Shown here piece by piece: positions 1 to 11,889 of a stretch of 64,000 nucleotides of DNA (within the stretch, counting starts at the first letter, position 1; each line of letters opens with the position of its first letter). The notes beneath the pieces were generated by a model. It made no database searches. It was not told the origin of the DNA and worked only from the letters and a program-made list of their open reading frames with translations. The DNA comes from Calycina herbarum (taxonomy: Eukaryota > Ascomycota > Leotiomycetes > Helotiales > Pezizellaceae): the NCBI GenBank assembly GCA_001414485.1, contig LLEY01000044.1, positions 359,029 through 423,028 of the forward strand, given 5' to 3'. A program made the position numbers and the translations under genes.

Positions 1-1490
1 CTACATACGAACCTCTTTACATTTCTCGAATAGAAGGAGCGAGGGAGTAAATGGATTTGAAAATCTGCTTAAAAAGATATGAGAAAGAGTGAATATATTT
101 CCATCATAGCGGTGATACCTGGCACCCAAAAAAATTAAATTGGCATATGTATAAGGGTTTACAGGCATTGGGGGCGTTTGGGTGCGGCATTTTTTTCATT
201 TATTTGTGCGGAATGCACTTACTTTGTATAGGGATTGATATGATCCAAAAACGGCATTTCTCTTTGAGGTTCTGATGAAATGGTGGTTTGATTGCATGGC
301 CGAGGGTGGATAGGATAGAAAAGAATGGGGTTCGATTAAGGGGCATAAGGGAGGAGAGGTGCTTAGCTAGGGAAGAAGAGTTGAAAATTGAAATCTGTGG
401 AATGGTTCAAATGGTTGACTCTTTGTGTGAAAGAATGAGTTTGAGGAGGGATTCAATTACAATTTAGAACGCCGCTTTATCTAAATCACATGCTGACAAG
501 TCTAGGGGTAGTTCAGCAGTCCCTTTTGAAAAGGGAAAGGGGAGCCGATTACAAGGATGATATCAGTAAGTTTCCATGGGACAGCCTTTATCTAATTTCA
601 ATGCAGATAAAGCCATTCAGGTATGTAGTGCGGGGTAGAAATCCTGGAAGCAGACAAGATAAGTCCATCAAGAACGATGCATGGAAAACGCCCAGTTCGC
701 ACAATTCAAGTGATGAAAATTGGAAAAACGTACCAAAAAGTCAATCTTTAAAAAGAGTAATTACATTATTTTTTATAGAAGTTTTACCTTGTAGTTGTTT
801 AAGTTATCAGGCGTTCGTAGGAAGAGGTGGTTTTGATGTTTGCAAGGCTGAGAAATGGACAAGGATAAATTTCGGCTAGCGCTCCTTTTTTGGGCTAGCC
901 GGTTTGTTAGTTGGATCTGGCGTCTGCAATACGACGCCAGCCTCCTAAATTTTGAATTACCTCTCTTTTTTGACTCTGAAGTTCCTTCAAGTTGCTAGCC
1001 AATTTCCCAAGTCGGTTCAGAGGGAAGATGGAGTGTTTCTCCCCAATATCAGGGGGAGCGCCAACTTGTTTTTGCCCTGATCTACTCCAATGGTGAACGG
1101 TAGTAATCTCTACTCTACTCTACTCATTTCGCACGCTGTGTCAGCCTCTTCCTCTCCGCCAGATTGAGACTTCAGACTATGCTACTGCGAACACAGAGAG
1201 CTAACAGAGTTCTCAAAAGCTCCTTGATTTCCTTGGTCTCATTTGCTTGCATACAACTTGCACATCTTGTGGCAAGCAGCCTACCCACTGTTATGAGAAG
1301 CTCCCACAGCTCACAATTTCAAGGTAAGATCAAATGAATACTTGTGCAAAGGCAATTTGCTGACAAACATCTAGATGGCACCTGATGCTTCTCCCTGCAT
1401 AACCTCTATTGAAGCAACAGCAACCCACAACAATTTTCCAATTCTCCTGTCGCTAATTTGTCTTTTGGAGGATACCTGGAGAATACCGTG
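1..1490. other. gene-free left edge
   Basis: No convincing gene seen. The longest frame (490-879, 129 codons) resembles no family I know and lacks clear intron or codon support. Contains an imperfect inverted GGCTAGCC-type repeat near 890-900. Confidence 0.4.
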
Positions 1491-1700
1491 CTTCAAGCAG
1501 CCACTTCCTCCATATTAAAGAGTAAGAATGAGTTCGCCGAGAACCTGTCACGAAGTACCGGCTGATGGTAAGCTACAAGTAGCAAACTCAATTTTCAAAA
1601 GCTAATTGTAAATAGGCGCCTTACCATCATCTGGTACTCGGTGACAGGTTCTCTGCGAACTCATTCTTACTCTTTAATATGGTGGAAGTTGCGCCTTGAA
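1491..1700. repeat. inverted duplication, 82-nt and 81-nt arms
   Basis: Left arm 1491-1572 and right arm 1620-1700 are near-perfect reverse complements around a 47-nt loop. Both arms, read outward to inward, encode nearly the same peptide tail (ILKSKNEFAENLS followed by a few variable residues) ending in a stop codon. This looks like an inverted copy of the 3' end of a coding sequence rather than a plain transposon end. A transcript across it would fold into a long hairpin. No target duplication found. Confidence 0.75.
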
Positions 1701-1950
1701 TTTGGCAGTCAATCAACCTCTGTGCCCCAACACCAAAGTCCAACCCACCAAAGCCTGCTTTCCTCAAACCCCCAGGGCCAAAAACAAGTCTCGGTATCTG
1801 CGTTGGATTATTCACTTGTGGATTTGATGGGGTCCAGCTCATGTTGTCTACATGACGAACTCGAACGCGATTTTGCATATCGCCAACTGGAATAATGGAA
1901 AAAGAGAGAAGCGAGGTGAGGACCATCTGCTCACATGAAGAACGGCCCAT
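1627..1950 (-). CDS. hypothetical ORF fragment carrying the inverted-repeat peptide
   Basis: A 107-codon minus-strand frame whose last ~25 codons form the right arm of the inverted duplication at 1491-1700. The same C-terminal peptide plus stop recurs on the plus strand in the left arm, so at least the 3' part behaves like former coding sequence. No domain recognised; the middle is Gly/Pro/Asn-rich. An upstream exon is not evident. It could be a gene remnant or chance. Confidence 0.22.
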   Translation of the reverse strand: MGRSSCEQMVLTSLLSFSIIPVGDMQNRVRVRHVDNMSWTPSNPQVNNPTQIPRLVFGPGGLRKAGFGGLDFGVGAQRLIDCQIQGATSTILKSKNEFAENLSPSTR

Positions 1951-2903
1951 TCCACGAGAGTCGTATGCAATCTTTCCCTTTGTTTTCCTTCTTGATGTCT
2001 CCTATTATGAGTGGTTGGGAGCAACTTTTATCCTTGCTCACTGCTCTCAACTCAATGAAAAGACACATGCTAATAAGAGACGATCATAGAAACCGGCTTG
2101 CTCGCTACCCTCGAATCGTTTCTGGATATGCACAATGTCTTCCTCCGATGACACCCACAAGATATCTTAACCGACGGGCTGGATCCGGGACACTGGTCGC
2201 TATCCTACCGCCCAATATGTAGGCTTTTTCAGTCGCGTCCTCAATGCCAACGAGGTCATCGACATTCCCGAGGCCAAATCTCCTTCATAACAGGCGCTTG
2301 TTGCGTTGACTGTTCAATCACGAACAGCAAACAAAAGACCCTCAAGGACCGTCGCCTATACTGAACTTTACCGTCTAAAACCAATCGTCTTAGAAAAAGT
2401 GGAAACAAAGCCTTTTCTGAACATCCCAACGCTGATTTTTTTATCTTATGCGTGTTGGATTATTCACTAAACAGGTGAAGGGGGGAGTATGAGTACCACA
2501 GAAAGCTTGGTGGAGAGACTGAGGCTGTTTTGAAGGATAGTTCTTGAGAATTGGTGAAGAAAAAAAGTAAGCAGTAGATGTTGTTTGCCGGGAGTAGAGA
2601 GAGTTGAGATGGTTGGATTGCGACTCGGCGGCGCTTTTCTTCGAATCTCGCTATCGCACGTCGCCAAAACCAAGCGAGATCACAACCCTGAAACCTCTTC
2701 GAGCACGTCGGAAACGCCATTACGAAGAAAAGAGCCTCTACTTCTGTACCACTGTCATATCGACTTTGCTCTTTAGCATTACCAGCTCGGTAACCCTTTC
2801 TCAATCACCAATTATTCTCGGTCACTTCTCCCGCTGCCTCGCGTCGTCTTGTGCTTCTCTCGCCATTTCCCACGTCCTCCGAGTTTCTTCCGCGCACCTC
2901 ACA
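1704..2903. other. intergenic with dispersed short repeat
   Basis: No gene recognised. A GGATTATTCACTTG-like motif occurs at about 1805-1818 and 2458-2472, and again at 4610-4624. The copy starting at 2453 runs on for ~150 nt similar to the stretch starting at 4604. Confidence 0.4.
2453..2610 (+). repeat. dispersed direct repeat, copy A
   Basis: About 150 nt aligning by eye with 4604-4740: both start with GTTGGATTATTCAC, then a purine-rich GGGGAGTATG block, AGACTGAGGCTGTT, GTGAAGAA and AGTAGAGAGAG in the same order and spacing. Diverged, no terminal repeats seen. Copy A sits just upstream of the small membrane-protein gene. Confidence 0.6.
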
Positions 2904-3301
2904 ATGGAACTAAACAGTAAGTCTATCTTCTTCTGATCTCCCCTTCTCTACTCCGATATATCTATACCCATCAATGGCTCAAAGGCTAATAGCTCCTAGC
3001 AATCTACTTCATCCTCCTCCTCATACTCCTGACTCTCGCGAGCCTCCCCCCCCCCGTACTCGGAGACTCCTTCCTTCGACAAATTTATTTCTGGATCTCC
3101 GTTCTTCTCGGTTGTATGGTTGTCAGTCGCTGGTTGGAACTCATTGGTCACGAACGAGTTTTTCTTCTTTTTCGATTCGCAAGAAACGTTGGTCGGGGTG
3201 TGGTGCGAGGCAATCCTGTGAACCTGTGGGTGGATTTGGGGAGACAAGTGCTACCGGAGCAAGCAGTGATGGAGGGAGAGGAAGAGGAAGATGGAGAGTG
3301 A
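2904..3301 (+). CDS. small predicted membrane protein, two exons
   Basis: Spliced model: exon 1 2904-2916, intron 2917-2999 (GTAAGT..CTAG), exon 2 3000-3301, giving 104 aa. After MELNT there is a strongly hydrophobic stretch (about residues 6-27, Ile/Leu-rich, signal-anchor or signal-peptide like), a second hydrophobic segment around residues 30-48 (IYFWISVLLGCMVVSRW), then a basic region and an acidic tail (EGEEEEDGE). The consensus donor and continued frame across the intron support a real gene. I do not recognise the family; a two-span endomembrane protein is an inference. The start is the first ATG, in a good ACAATGG context. Confidence 0.55.
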
Positions 3302-3758
3302 GATGGAGAAGAGTGAGGATAATCCGAGAGCGATTTTGTTGGAATATGGAGTTGCAAGATACCAAACAGATTATTAGAAGTTCTCTTGAAGTTTTCTGTT
3401 ATCTGATAGTGGCTGCTACACTGAGATTGTTATAATGTTTTACACTGGAGATGATTTTGTTTTTTTGCAAAGATGCTGGTGGCAGCATCTCTATCCGTAC
3501 ACAACAAAGCGAGGCTGACTGATAGCCTTATGCAAGGTTGTCTTTCGCTTCGTGGTGCTGAGTTAGTAGGGGTTGTTCTAACAGGCTGCATGTTGTTCTA
3601 GCTTCTGCCCTCTACCTGGAATTAAAGAGTAGTTTGCAGTCAACTCGTTGGGCTTCGGTGATGGATCGCCAAAGCGCACTCGTGCAAAAATATAGACATG
3701 TCAATATCAAAGCGGATATCTGGTCGCACTGTTATACTAAGTAGGTGGTTAACACGCG
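3302..3758. other. intergenic
   Basis: No gene seen between the small membrane protein and the hAT-type MITE. Confidence 0.4.
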
Positions 3759-4223
3759 TGATGAACCAGTGGCTCTCGATGGTCGGATATCTGATGGACG
3801 ATCCATGGATTTATCCAATCCAAAATCCATGGATTATTCAAAATGAAATATCCATTAGTACCCAATCCACTGGATCATTCATTTGTCGAGTCCATGGATA
3901 CTCATAGCAGTAAATGGATTATAGATAGTAGCCTTTTTAGTCTTCAAAGGCCGCTTTTGGCATAAAACACGCTGGTATAGTATTGAAAAACTGATACAAT
4001 AATGTTGTTTTTATGAAGAAAAATTATTTATATTTACTCAATCTGACATATCGCCCACTTGCAGGGTATAAAGGGACATCCATGGATATCGACCATCCAA
4101 TGAGTAGCCTCAAATATTATTGGACTGGATTAGATATATCGATAACATTAGTGGACTGGATCGGATTGTTCAAAACCCTACTGGATATCATCATATCCGT
4201 CCATCAAGAGCACTGTGATGAAC
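3759..4223. mobile_element. hAT-type MITE with 8-bp target duplication
   Basis: The element proper is 3767-4215 (449 bp). It begins CAGTGGCTCTCGATGG and ends CCATCAAGAGCACTG, which are imperfect terminal inverted repeats with the CAGTG ends usual for hAT elements. It is flanked by identical 8-bp duplications TGATGAAC (3759-3766 and 4216-4223). The interior is filled with ATCCATGGAT-like palindromic units and holds no transposase. Short frames inside it are not genes. Classification as hAT rests on the CAGTG ends and 8-bp duplication. Confidence 0.88.
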
Positions 4224-5616
4224 CGAGATTGGAATGTTGTAAATTTCTTCGTGGTTGCAATCTAAGAAGATTCATTGTTCGAGGTATGGGACGAGCAATT
4301 TTATAATGCTGCCCCTCAGACTCTTTCCTAAATTTCTGTCGATTACTATTATGGTCACCACTCCCCGTTCAAGTTGCTTCACCTGACTGAATTCAACCCA
4401 GAACCCTGTCTTAGCAGCTCAAGCTGCGGAATCCGCGAGGGAGACCATGCAAGACCATGGGAAATATCGCAAAGGGCTTTTGCTTTCAACTGCTAAAGCC
4501 AATTGAAACGAAGAGGATCAACATATCATCGATTTCACGCTCGAAAGTACCGATGGAAAAACCTCGATAGGCAGGAGAATCGAGCTGCTATGCTACCCTT
4601 ATCTGCGTTGGATTATTCACTTGAAAAGAGGAAGAGGGGAGTATGTTTGATGAGTAGACTGAGGCTGTTAAAGCAGAATTTTATGGGGATTTGTGAAGAA
4701 TAAGGTTGAGAAAAAGTTTTGTGGAAGTAGAGAGAGGGTGGGATGAGTGCTTTCTTTCGAAATTAGAGTAGTTAAAATAAAAAAGTGATTAAATTGTGAA
4801 ATAAAGAGTAAAAGTATTAAGTGAAGAAGTTATCTTGTTTTATATTATAATATAAAGAAGGCTAATTCTGTAGAGTTCTTAGCTCTTCTTAATAAACAGT
4901 TTAACTTTACTCTAACTAAGATAAACCTACTTATAAATATAATAGTAAGGTATTTGATATTAGAGTAGACTAGTTTTAGAGAAGTTAATATTCTACTTAG
5001 ATAAAAAAAACGAACTTGTTAAAATAACTAATTCTAAATTATCTTTGAACTATCTAACTATACTTGATATATATAGTATTTATATTCTCTAGTTAATAAA
5101 TAAACTATTAGTAAAAAATTATTTAACTAGAGTATATTAAAATGTTTTTATTATAGTAAGTTATAAATTAAGCTTCTCTTTTAATAATATTTTATAAATA
5201 ATATATTTTATAATACTATAGCTACTAAAAGTTAGTATAAGAGAAATAAATAATAAGAATTACTTATTATACTATTACTACCTTGTTTTTAAAGCTATTA
5301 ATACTATTAAATATACTTACTTAAAAGCTAAGTATTATAAATCACGTTCTACGTAGTAAGTAGTCTAGATAGCGCTCTAATAGAATAAGATATAGAGATC
5401 TAGAAAAGAAGAAAACGTTAGAAAAAGAAGAAATCTCTAGATTAGCTAAGAGACTTATAGATCTTATTTATTAGAAGTTATATATAATCCCGCGACTAGG
5501 TTTTCTCTATTATCTTATCTACTATAAGCTTATTATCTTAATTAACTAGTACTTTAGTAAATAATTATATATTATTATTATTATATACTACTCTTCTTAT
5601 AGATCTTTATAATATA
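4224..5616. other. intergenic passing into AT-rich decayed DNA
   Basis: From about 4740 the base composition becomes very A+T-rich, with few CA/TG dinucleotides and no usable reading frame, as expected of RIP-decayed repeats. Copy B of the dispersed repeat lies at 4604-4740. Confidence 0.6.
4604..4740 (+). repeat. dispersed direct repeat, copy B
   Basis: Partner of the repeat at 2453-2610, with the same motif order. Its first ~20 nt (CTGCGTTGGATTATTCACTT) also match 1800-1819. Confidence 0.55.
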
Positions 5617-5824
5617 GATAATATAACGATACGAAACGGATACTACTACAAAAGAGGCATATAGGAGTACGTTCGATAGAATAACATATATGAATACTAG
5701 GCTCTAATACGAAGGAAAAGACTAAATTAGCCTTTTCTAATAGAGAGAGAGAGAGCATCTATATATAAGAGGGCGGATAATAACAAGGTCCGAACCTGAC
5801 ATTCCTAAGACTCGAACACGTATC

Positions 5825-6153
5825 TGTGATAGCCAGCCATCAGGAATGGGAATTGCCAAGGTTACGTACCAGAGTGGATACGGTTTAGGTTATAGGAATG
5901 TAAGGGTTACGTATTGGATTTGGTTACGTACTAGATGGGATATGTATTCGAGTATCAGGAATGTCCGGTTCGGACCTCCGAGTCTATTGTTATTATCCGA
6001 CTCTCTTATATATAGATGCCCTTACCCTTAGTATCGAGAAAGGTTAATTTGATCTTTTCCTTTATGTTTAGAGCCTAGTATCTAAGCATGTTATTCTACG
6101 GAACGTACTTCTATATACCTCTTTTATAGTATTGTCTATTTCGTACCGTTATA
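5825..6153 (+). repeat. 5' LTR of the Gypsy element
   Basis: 329 bp. Aligned by eye with the 3' LTR it differs at roughly 18 positions, all transitions and no gaps, which fits RIP rather than ordinary drift. The LTR end reads GTTATA where the partner reads GTTACA. Confidence 0.92.
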
Positions 6154-9100
6154 TTAAAAGATTAAATTCTTCTCGCCGGGGACGGCCTGTTATAATATCT
6201 CACCGAGCGCGTTAACGTCCTGCTTTAAATTCGATTCGGCCTAGATTCGGATCAGTATAACGACAACCTTAAATTGCTAGTTTATAAACAGCTAGTGATA
6301 TCAGGGTTTGATATCTGTCAGTTAGCTAGTAAAAAGCGTATCCTCTAATACGTTAAGGAAGTAGAAGACGCTAAGGATTCCTAAGACTTTAAATAACCCT
6401 CTCTATATAGGGATTACTATACAAGGTTCGGAAAGTCGATATTAAGTTACCTAGAAGGCTCCTGAATCTACCCCTAACCCTTCCCTTAAACGACATCGAG
6501 TATATTAGACTAAGGAGCGACCCTAGGTCCTTCTAAAGCTCTGCTTAAGAGCGTTAAGCAACCTACTAGGGAAACCAGCAGACCTCTCTCTAAAAGATCT
6601 ACGAACCGTACTCGTATACCTAAAAACAAAAGGTCCCGGAAAGGAAAGCAACCTACTCGAAACCCTAAAAACAACCGAGACTTTTCAAATATAAACGAGA
6701 TATAGGACGTAGTATAAGACTTAGAAGAAAAACTTAAGGATAACAACGATCGGTTCGAATAGATAGATATAATTATAAAGGATCTCTAAGAATAAATCAG
6801 AGTCCCTTAACCTTCTTAATCCCGATCTAGAACCGACCCCTCTTCGATTCGAAGTCCTATGCTAGACCCTTTTCGCTTAAGAGACCTAACCCCTAATGCC
6901 TTCCCTCGACGGCAGACCACCCTACTTAACTATAAAGGTACTCTGATACCCCTCTAACCCGTGAAAAGCAAGATTATAGAAAAGATTAAACCCTTAGATA
7001 ACAGTATATCACCTATATATAGATAATAGAAGATATTAGTACGCGATAGACTCTAAGTAAATTCTAATTATTATAATATAAGCCTGACTTGAAAAGCCCT
7101 TATCTAGAGTATAACTACTAGACTCGCTAGGAACTACCTTAAGCCCCGATACTAGTCTAAGTCGATTTATATTACTTTCTACGATTATTAAGATATAATT
7201 AAACTTTTAGATTTATATTTCTTAATAAGATATAAGACAGAGGATACCTAGAACGCTTTCTAGATCTTATAGATAGGTAGAAAGGATTACGCTAGAGAAA
7301 CGTTTACTAACTTCAGAGGTCGCTTTTCAAGTATAGCTATACTTAGAGAGATACCGGAGTTAGAACGATTCTTTTATATATAGGAGAAGATTATACCATA
7401 GCTTCGAAACTCAGCTGCTACGCTTAAGAGACGTTAGAACCATAACTTCGTTGAAATAGTAGTAGATCTTCTAGCCCTAGATAAGGAACGACGTCGAAAC
7501 ACTAAGTTATATATAGTATATACTAATACGACCAAGCTAGTTAGTATAAACACTTCGGTTAAGACTACCTTTCAATCCTTATCTAGTTTAATACTGAAAC
7601 CTCTTATACCTATACACGGATCCTTCTCTACCGTTTACCCCACTTCCCGCCCTTTCAAACCTACCTCGACTAGCGAAAGCCAAACGTCTACGGAACGCCT
7701 AAAACTTATAGACCGAGTCCCCGCCGGTATAACGTGTTACTAATATAGAAAGCCTAGGCACTACAAAACCGATTGCCCTTAGCTACCTAGTATTAAAGAG
7801 ATAGTCCGAGAAGTAGACCAACGGGAAGATAACCCCTAAGCCCTCGTAGAGTACCCCGATTTAGACCCGAGTTAGGTGGAAAACGAGGCAGCCTAGGTAA
7901 AGACTCCTTCCTAGGCCTACGTAAATGTAATCTATCGAATCTCGACCTTTCTAGACTTATAGGAGGAAACTAATTCCTTACGAATATAACACTTAGTATA
8001 TATAGATATAGTATTAAAATACGAGCCTTAATAGATATAGGAGCGAATAGATTCCTATTCTTAAATCGACCCCTAGCCTTATAGCTATCCTAATCGTTAG
8101 GTATATAGATTTGAAAACTACCCTACTCGGTGCTTATTCGTAGATATAATAGTAGTATTAAAAGTAAGGTAACATAGTTTATACGACTATATTTGAACCT
8201 AGATCGACGTCGTATCTGAAACTGTCCCTTTATAGTCTTAGACCTTAGATAATAAGACCTAATTATTAGAAACAAATAGTTAAGACATTTTAATATTCTC
8301 CTCGACCTTACTAGGAATTAAATCATTTAGCTAGCTAAAACCCTACCGACTCCTTACTTTAGAAAGGAGATCTTACTTTCTCTAACTTCTAGCTAGAACT
8401 AGAAGTCTAATTTAAATATATAGTTAGATATAAACCGAAGAGATTACGCTCTCTATTAAGATAAAAAGCGAAGGAATAGTAAGCTCTTAGCTAAGTTATT
8501 ACTATTATCTACGATATTAACTGCCGGCGTCTACATATCTAACTCTAGTCTAAAACCCCTCTGACCTATAGGTATAGTGTAGACGGATCGGACCCTATAC
8601 TCTTTTATTAGCGAAATAAGTATAAATGCTTTATACTTTAATATAAAGTAACCTAATACCGAGTTCTTTATAACTAGTATCTACGAATTAGATCGGATTA
8701 TTAACGAAAGATTAGTACTACCCTTAGATAATACTAAGACCACGGATCTAATACAGTCCTAACTCTCTCCTTATTACTCGTTATTCTAGGATATGTTCTT
8801 AAAAGCAGCCTTAGATAAACTTCCCCCTTACCGCGTATATAACTATAAAATCACCTTAAACAAACCCCTTCCTACCTCCTACTCCCCTCTATATCGATAG
8901 TCAACTATAGAGCTATAAGTAACAAAAGAGTACCTTATAGACAATTTAAATAAAGGATTTATTATTAATAGTAATAGCCCTTTTACATCGCTAGTACTCT
9001 TCGTTAAAAAGCTAAATAGTAATAAGCTACGGTTCTATATCGATTATTAGAAGCTTAATATTCTTACCTAAAACAACCCCTACTCGATTCCTTATATTAA

Positions 9101-11889
9101 TAAACTCCTTTTAAGAATAAGAAAAGCTAAGATCTTTACTAAATTAGATATATAATAAGCTTTCTACTATATCTGAATAGATCTCGACTTAGAAGAGATA
9201 ACCACGTTTAAGACTAGGTATAGGATATATAAATATAAGGTCCTTCCTTTTAGACTCTATAATAGACCCGCTACCTACTAACGTTATATAAACGACGTCT
9301 TAATCGACTATCTAGATAACTTCTATATCGCTTACCTAGACAATATACTAATTTATTTAAATAATATCAAAGAATATAAAGAATAAGTTAGGAAAGTCCT
9401 AAATCAGCTCTAAGAAGTAAGACTTTAAGTAGATATTAAGAAAAGCGAATTCAGTATTACTAGAGTTAAATATCTAGGATATGTCTTAACTACGAAAGGA
9501 CTCGAAGTAGACCCTAAGAAGGTTAAACCTCTACGAAACTAGGTCTAACCTAGCACTATAACAGGTGTAAAGTTATACTTAGGCTTTTATAGGTTCTATA
9601 GACAATTTATTAAGAACTTCAGCAAAATCGCAAAACCCTTAACTACTATAACACGCCCCTTAGAGCCGTTTCGGTGAACACCTAAATATAAAGAAGCCTT
9701 TAAAGAGTTAAGAACCTAGCTACTCTTAGTTTAAGCTTTATACCACTTCGACCTCGAATGTCCTACGAAGCTAGAGACAGACTCGTCTAATAGAGTAATA
9801 GCAGGTATATTCTCCTAACAACATAGTAATCGGTAGTATCCTATAGGATTTTACTCTCACGTCCTAGTCAGATATAAAACAAACTAGGAGATCTACGACA
9901 AGGAATTGTTTATAATCATAGAAGCGTTTAGAAAATAGCAACCCGAATTTATATCGTATTAGAACTATATCGACGTCTACTCGGATCATAGATCCTTAGA
10001 ATACTTTATAATAACAAAGTTGCTCACTTCTAAACAAGTATAATAGATAGAATTCCTCTCCGACTTTAATTTCTAGATCCGATTCATATCTAGAAAGAAC
10101 AATCAAAAGGCAGATATACTTACCAGACACGAGTAAGACATTAGAATATAAGATTAAGTTAAGTTAGACAGCCGCTCGCGTACCCTTTTAGAACCTGTTA
10201 GGCTAGACCTCTAAATCAACGCCGACCTTACTTAGAACTTTTTACAAAAACGAGCAACATCTCTTAACACGATTAAGTTAGATATTATACTAGGGTCTAG
10301 GTCAGATATAATTTAGAGGCTAAGGACAGTAAACGTACAATCATTCTAGAAAGAACGTAGCGAACTTAAGAACGGTTACACCGTCTTATAAGATAATTTA
10401 CTTTTATATAGAGGACGGCTTTATATCTAAAGAAACACCGAACTCTATACAAATCTAATCTAAGAAGCCTACAACCAAGTATCTAGTACTTACCTAAGTG
10501 CTTAAAAGATATACTAGTTACTAGTATCCGCCTACTACTAGGTCGGCATAGGTTCGGACTATAAACTATACGTGGCCAACTGCCGAGCTTATAGATACTC
10601 TTATCCTTAATAGACTAAATAATAAGGATTCCTCTACCTACTACTAGTACTAGACTACCCGATATAGTATATTTATATAGACTTTAAGTTATTTCTAAAG
10701 GATAAACACAGATATAATACTATACTAGTATTTATTAACCGCCTTAGAAAGGATTCGGTATCTATATCCTACCACTCTACTATCGACGCTAGAGGATTAG
10801 CCTAGCTTTTTATATAATAGATCTACCGGTTTAGTCACTGCCCCGAATCGATTACGTCTAATAGAGGACCTTAATTCGTCTTAGCTTTTTAGATAGAATT
10901 CTATTATATTATTAGTATTAAGCTTAAGCTCTCTACAGCCTACTACAAACAAACTAATAGTTAGACGGAGATTATAAACCGATATATCAATCAGAGGCTA
11001 AGGCCTTTCATAACCTACTACTAGGATAACTAGAGTGAGTTAATCCCCCTAATAGACCGAGTATAAATGACCCTTCCGTACTCGTCTATCGGTATAACCC
11101 CGTATCGGCTCAAGTTCGGACTCGATTCGCGAACCTCGTAGGATTAGAATACCCCTAAGACTTCTATTCCCCGGGAACGATTAAACTACGATAAGGCAGT
11201 TAAGATAGCTACACGTATATACTCTGCCTAGCACGTAGCTAAAGACAATATAAACAAAGCCTAGTAGAGAATATAGGATACTACGAATCAGTACCGAAGA
11301 GCTATCGACTAGGACGTTAGTAATAGAGTTTACTTATCGACTAGGAACCTTAAGATAAATCGACCTAGCCGAAAGCTAGCTAAACAGTGGACGGGACCCT
11401 TTGAAATACTAGAACGTGTAGGACACTCTTATAGGTTAAAACTCCTAGAGGGATTATTAATTCATAATGTTTTCGCTATAGACGTACTATCCAAGGATCC
11501 GAATACCCCCCTACCTAGACAGGAAGCCTTAGAGCCACCCCTAGAAATCGTTCAAGGTATATAAGAATAGGAAGTTCAAGAAATTCTCAGTAGTAGACTT
11601 TTTAAGAGACAACTATAATACTAGGTAAGATAGGTCGGTTACGATACAGACCCTACCTAGTATCCTACCGACAATTTTCAAGGTTTACCACATCTCCTAA
11701 GAGACTTCTATATCAAATATCCAGACAAACCAGGGCCGCCCCGACTCCTATCTAAATAGATACAGGTATAAGAGTTAGACAAGAACTAACAACCGAGTTA
11801 CTACTAAAACAATCTACTCTGAAACCCCCTAATACCATCCCGACTACTATACGAAGCCTCGAGGACGAGTCTTTTTTAAGGGAGGGGGA
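6154..11889 (+). pseudogene. decayed gag-pol of the Gypsy element
   Basis: Recognisable remnants in order: a gag zinc knuckle near 7731-7775 (C..., H, C kept; the second Cys changed TGT to TAT and a CAA became TAA); a protease active site near 8022-8050 (DIGA in place of DTGA); reverse transcriptase with a FTKLDI block near 9138 and YLDNILIY at 9333-9356, so the catalytic YxDD second Asp is now Asn; an RNase H start with TDSS near 9775 and an SDH.SLEYF block near 9990; an integrase zinc-finger remnant near 10560; and the SNRGP core near 10858. Stops in every frame show it is dead. Chromodomain not identified. Confidence 0.88.
11878..11889 (+). other. polypurine tract of the Gypsy element
   Basis: A purine-only AAGGGAGGGGGA run directly before the TGTGAT start of the 3' LTR. 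It is the usual position of the plus-strand primer site. Confidence 0.8.

Noticed and set aside
490..879. 129-codon plus-strand frame at the left edge
   Set aside because: No family resemblance, no clear start context, and surrounding DNA is repeat-rich.
3698..4306. Frames of 69 and 97 codons
   Set aside because: They lie largely within the hAT-type MITE and reflect its ATCCATGGAT repeats.
5846..6746. Short frames in the 5' LTR and gag region
   Set aside because: They belong to the decayed retroelement; the minus-strand one is antisense to gag.
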